Source: Megalobrama amblycephala (taxonomy: Eukaryota; Chordata; Actinopteri; Cypriniformes; Xenocyprididae). Taken from it: DNA of 64,000 nucleotides. Positions 60,385 through 64,000 of the stretch are shown piece after piece. The stretch covers positions 814,001-878,000 of the forward strand of contig NC_063061.1 of assembly GCF_018812025.1 (NCBI RefSeq). Direction: 5' to 3'. The notes beneath the pieces were generated by a model, which was not told the DNA's origin, searched no databases, and saw only the letters and a program-made list of their open reading frames with translations. Numbering within the stretch: position 1 is the first letter of the stretch; every line of letters begins with the position of its first letter. The translations under genes and the position numbers were made by a program.

Positions 60385-60895
60385 TGCATTGTCAATACAA
60401 GATCTTGCTGAAAAATCTATCCACTTCTTGATGGAAATAACATCACAACATTTTTTCCATCAAGAGGTGCATCATTTTTTTGGTCAAGCTCTTATATTGA
60501 CAATGCAAGAGGTGAGCACTCTGTAAAGTCTCCTCCAGCACATCACAATGCATTTCAATGAAATTAAGGTCAGGACTCAATTCATGTGTGAAAATGATTC
60601 TTCATGCTCCCTCCAACACATTTTTACAATTTGAGCATGATGAATATTGTACATGAACATTGTCATCCTGTAATTTGGCCATGATACGTCTTCCTATGTG
60701 GTTGTTAAAGAAATGCAAATCTACACACTCCATCTTTTAGGGTTAAAAGAACTGTTGCCAAACATATAACATGCTAGAAACATAATAATCATTGTAAAAA
60801 TGATCCATTGATAAACTCTTAAGTATTTGCCTATTAAAATCCAAACTGATTTTTTTTTTTTTTTTTTTTTGGTCAGGCAGAGTATAATTTTCTGA
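60385..60895 (-). mobile_element. Internally deleted Tc1-like element, reverse copy of 12372-12890
   Basis: Read on the minus strand it repeats the design of the copy at 12.4 kb. The terminus ctgcctgacc and an A-run come first, then cagtttggattttaataggc, the gaagacgtatcatggccaaa transposase trace, and tggaggagactttacagagt. It ends in a palindrome: tacagagtgctcacctcttg against ctcttgcattgtcaatacaa. A T22 run lies at about 60849-60870. Confidence 0.75.
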
Positions 60896-62305
60896 CAATA
60901 AAAATCCCATGTCCTTTGTGACGCCAAAGATTTCTCATTAAAAGCAATGGTGCTCCTAGTCTGTAAATGCTGTGTAGCAATGCCAAAGGTGTGCCTTTAG
61001 CGTCTTAATAGTGGCAAGGCACTGGACAATGCTTCAGTTTTTAATGCCTTCGGAGTGAGAACGGTTTGAGACTACACACAAGGTGTCAAGGTTTGGCTGG
61101 TCACTAGATGTTGTAAATACATAATTTTGCTATTCAAAGGCAAGCATATAGTCTGATGAATAAAATATTTCTTTTTTTTTTTTTTTTTTTTGCCAGTGGC
61201 ATGGTTTTTTGTGGCGCTCTTACGAATGGAAAAAAAGGTTTATATTTTTCCTTGTCTGCTGCATTCACATCACAGCTCAGAATCATCGCTGCTGAAGGGT
61301 TTGGGTTTAGGTTAGTTCCTCTGATGCTATCAGCCAATAAGCATTGTCATTTCCTGCTGAATAACAATGAGTCATATTGCATTTTCACTATCATGAACAA
61401 TGATGGCAGCATTCAGGTCACATACTTTCAAGCATCAGTAGAGCAACTGCTATTGAGATGAATGGGAATGCTAATGGATAGACTAGCATTACGCAAGATT
61501 GATGGGATCTATAAAAATTATTAGAGTTAGCAGCCGAGTTGAGTTGTTTGTGTTAGTAGTAGTAATGCCTTCAACTTCCATAGCATGCTGAACATCAAAA
61601 TTAAACATAATATAAGCATTTTGGAAATATAAAGCTTACCAAAGTGTCAATAAAATTTAGAGTACAGGATTTGAGTGACATGTTTCATCAAAATAAATGA
61701 GGTTAAGTAAAAGTGTATAATAAATTCTCTTGAATAAATAAACTATCATCTGTGTGTAAAGTAGAAAATACAACCTCATGATAAAACTATTCATATTATC
61801 TCCTTACTCAAAAGGCTGTGAAAAAAAGAAACATTACAAATAAAGGTATAGAAATATTAAATTACTGAGTGCTGCTTCCTTAACAATTGCTAAAGGAGGA
61901 AAGAACTGACAGTGAAATGCTGTGGATATCCAATCTTTCAGTCTTTGATTTTTCTGTTGGTAAAAAGATAACTAATTTGCAGCAGTAACTGATTTGATAA
62001 TTTGGCAACAAAACAGATACACCTTGTCTTAATAGAAATCTTAATTGAATCAAACCAAATATTGAACAACACACTCAAACGCACTAAAAACTACTGATTT
62101 TTGGAATAGGCACCATTTGTTCTTAACCTCTTTTGAGTATCGGTGTCAGCCAGCAATTAAGGTGAACCCAAGGTTAAAGAGAGATAGTCCTGATTTTAAT
62201 CTGTCAACATAAGTCCTGCTTGTATTGCAAAATCAGACGCAGGAAAACGGAAGAATATACTGACATAAAAATAAGCGGCGCATCTCGGACGGCCCCGCAA
62301 TCCAG
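60896..62305. other. Probable gabrb2 3' UTR and downstream DNA
   Basis: This follows the gabrb2 stop codon on the minus strand, so at least part should be 3' UTR. I could not fix a polyadenylation site. It contains a T20 run at about 61171-61190. No other gene is visible. Confidence 0.45.
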
Positions 62306-62653
62306 TTAGTTGACATAATAAAGCCAATAGATGACATTGAAGAAAGAAAATACGGTGGGGAAGATCATTCTCGACCATTTGTCGATTGAATTGACATCAG
62401 TTAAGTCAGGGATATTGATTTTAAGCTGTGAAGTGCGCCGTCGTAGCCGGCTCTTCTTCTGCGTAACGTGCCGTTCCAGGGCATTGCGTCCAAAGTTGTG
62501 CCTGGCCAGGCCGGCTTTCCGATACTGCAGCGTGGTGCTGTCAAAGGCCAGCATGGTTGTACGGGGGTCGCCCAAACCCAGGGTTAACTCTGATGTGCCC
62601 ATTTCATTCTTGATCTCCAGAGGACTGAGAAGGATGTTTTCATGTGGGTCCAT
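62306..62653 (-). CDS. gabrb2: GABA-A receptor subunit beta-2, terminal coding exon (partial gene)
   Basis: This exon encodes the last 115 residues of a GABA-gated chloride channel subunit, which acts in the postsynaptic neuronal membrane. It covers the end of the M3-M4 cytoplasmic loop, starting [18 protein letters not shown], and the fourth membrane helix from about residue 92 ([14 protein letters not shown]), ending WLYYVN and TAA. The opening residues and the GLGDPR, QYRKAG and FGRNALERH blocks match what I know of beta-2 rather than beta-1 or beta-3. The basophilic phosphorylation site before M4 (RRRTSQLK) is kept. The minus-strand acceptor reads tttgtcttag directly before the exon, with a TACTAAC branch site at 62677-62683. 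Upstream exons lie beyond position 64000. Which teleost paralogue this is (a or b) cannot be decided here. Confidence 0.95.
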   Translation of the reverse strand: MDPHENILLSPLEIKNEMGTSELTLGLGDPRTTMLAFDSTTLQYRKAGLARHNFGRNALERHVTQKKSRLRRRTSQLKINIPDLTDVNSIDKWSRMIFPTVFSFFNVIYWLYYVN

Positions 62654-62683
62654 CTAAGACAAATACAGATGAACAGGTTAGTA
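62654..62683 (-). promoter_or_regulatory. Splice acceptor and branch point of the last gabrb2 intron
   Basis: Read on the minus strand, a TACTAAC branch sequence (62677-62683) is followed about 24 nt later by a pyrimidine-rich stretch and the acceptor ttgtcttag, whose AG is at 62654-62655. This defines the exon start at 62653. The TAG of the acceptor is an in-frame stop just before the exon, so coding cannot extend further without splicing. Confidence 0.85.
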
Positions 62684-63899
62684 ATGGTAACAGTATTCTT
62701 TTTGTTTTCTTTATTTTTTTTACTCTCCAGAATGTTGTAATGCATTGTAAACAATATCAATTGGGCGAAAAAAATTACAGATTGATTTCTGAAGGTCAAC
62801 TTTTTTCCTTTATCTGAATTTTTTTTTTTAATGAATTTCCAATAAAATTAATCACATTTACATAAAACAACGTGGAAATAAGAAAACAAATGCTAACTTA
62901 CCTACTGTTTTTCGTGAATTATTCTTTAAACATTTTGGCATTGTAACACAGTATTTAACATAGACTGAGACAAACCAACAAAGTGCCAGTAACACAGTCT
63001 TATGGAAATGGGTTGGTGCACATAGACATGTAAAGCAAAGTAATGTAAGGCATGGTGGTACACATGATAATATTTATGATATATTCTACAAAATTATGAT
63101 CTTTTCATGACAAATAATAGGGCATCCTGTTGGATGCTGAACCGATATGTAGAAATATCTAATATAAAAAAAAAAAAATCAATAAATGTTCCAATTGTTT
63201 CCTTTTCCTTTCTGAATTGTACTTTCAATCCTATATTAATGAATACTATCTAAAGTAGTAAACATTTGTTTTGGTGAGTGGTTTGAAGGGAAAAGAGAGG
63301 TGATGGCAATGGTGAAAAAAAAAACAAAAAAACATTCTGTTATGATTTACTCACCCACATGTCATTCAAAAACTGACTTTCTTTCTTCCTTGAAACACAA
63401 AAAGAGATTTTGAAAAATATTCTGCCCGCTCTTTTTCTATATATTGAAAGAGACCTGGACAAGTTTCCAATGTGACAAAAAGTACCATAAAAGTATGACT
63501 TGTGTGCTTTATGTGACTTTTGCAAAGTCATCTGAAGCTGTACAATAACTTTTGTGAGTATCAGACCACGGAAAATCTTCCCTTCAGAAGAAAGTCATAT
63601 GAGTTTGGACAACATAAGAGTGTTTAAATGACAGAATTTTCAATTTGGGTCAACATTTTTTTAAGAGGAAACAAGAAATCATAAAAAACATCAACACATT
63701 CTTACTCCCAACTCGTCACATATGAACAGGGTACACATTAACAGACAGGGTACCACTTTAGCTTCATTTTTCGACATGCAATGTACTCCATTGCTTCAAT
63801 GAGAAACCTTTGGTGTCAATACACAGATACAATGGTCATGGGAATTTCATCATCATGATGAATATATGTATTGGGGTATAATTTTTCCATTATGACATA
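62684..63899 (-). other. Last gabrb2 intron (3' part), including a decayed repeat
   Basis: This stretch is inferred to be intron because it lies upstream of the acceptor of the terminal gabrb2 exon on the minus strand. I see no further coding exon in it. Around 63320-63660 it holds a degenerate copy of a common fish repeat. That copy has the tell-tale edge words gatttactcaccc at its left end and gacagaattttcaatttggg at its right end, followed by TTAA, as in the fold-back element at 46869-47714. The remainder is AT-rich with short A and T runs. Confidence 0.6.
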
Positions 63900-64000
63900 C
63901 ACCGATCAGGCGTAACATTATGAGCACTGACAGGTGAAGTGAATAACACTGATCATCTCTTCATCACGGCACCTGTTAGTGGGTGAAATATATTAGGCAG
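63900..64000 (+). mobile_element. Tc1-like transposon, left terminal repeat (runs off window)
   Basis: After a TA at 63898-63899 the sequence starts CACCGATCAGGCGTAACATT. It continues for 101 bp as the reverse complement of the right end of the Tc1-like copies at 26374-26961 and 35212-35909. The element is therefore inserted in the opposite orientation, and its transposase, if present, would run to the right beyond the window. It sits in the last gabrb2 intron. Confidence 0.8.

Noticed and set aside
1..64000. CRISPR array, bacterial operon or phage-like system
   Set aside because: The window is vertebrate genomic DNA: spliced gene, fish transposons and microsatellites. No regularly spaced repeats with unique spacers were seen.
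1..64000. tRNA, rRNA or snRNA genes
   Set aside because: I saw no convincing A/B box pair, cloverleaf or snRNA motif by eye. A tRNAscan-SE or Rfam search could overturn this.

Overview
This is eukaryotic, teleost fish DNA, most likely from a cyprinid (a zebrafish, carp or goldfish relative). It is AT-rich, has long microsatellites, and has a spliced vertebrate gene at its right end. Almost everything else that can be recognised is decayed transposable elements of kinds I know from cyprinid genomes. The species call is inference from the repeats and the gene, not a database result.

The only host gene is on the minus strand at the right edge. The terminal coding exon of a GABA-A receptor beta-2 subunit (gabrb2) lies at 62306-62653, with a clear splice acceptor and branch point. 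The rest of the gene lies beyond position 64000. Everything left of 62306 is 3' UTR and then intergenic DNA, about 60 kb without another convincing host gene.

Layout. 1-653: Tc1-like remnant. 1.5-3.4 kb: two TTAA-flanked repeat ends and microsatellites. 5.8-7.1 kb: duplicated LTR-like block with GA-rich and AAAAC repeats. 10.1-11.2 kb: DIRS gag-like fragment. 12.4-12.9 kb: deleted Tc1 derivative. 14.6-19.1 kb: fold-back MITE, Gypsy fragment and DIRS fragment carrying a TIR insertion. 19.4-20.6 kb: retroviral-type LTR and a tiny TTAA MITE. 23.3-28.5 kb: nested elements including two TTAA elements with exon-like starts, one encoding a THAP zinc finger, plus another THAP fragment and a Tc1 deletion copy. 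31.6-35.9 kb: nested TTAA element, Gypsy integrase, BEL/Pao reverse transcriptase and a second Tc1 copy. 38.4-40.2 kb: two LTRs, one a solo LTR with a perfect 5-bp target duplication. 40.3-43.4 kb: Tx1-like LINE with two insertions, then an L2-like LINE. 43.7-53.2 kb: two Tc1 copies of one family, a large fold-back and several MITEs. 57.7-60.9 kb: MITEs, a DIRS-like remnant and a reverse-strand Tc1 derivative. 62.3-64 kb: gabrb2 and its last intron.

No multi-gene system was found. The most interesting structure is the pair of TTAA elements at 23.5-25.3 and 27.5-28.5 kb. Both keep a short plus-strand exon near the left end and a minus-strand ATGGCAGAT start near the right end. No element in the window looks able to move by itself.
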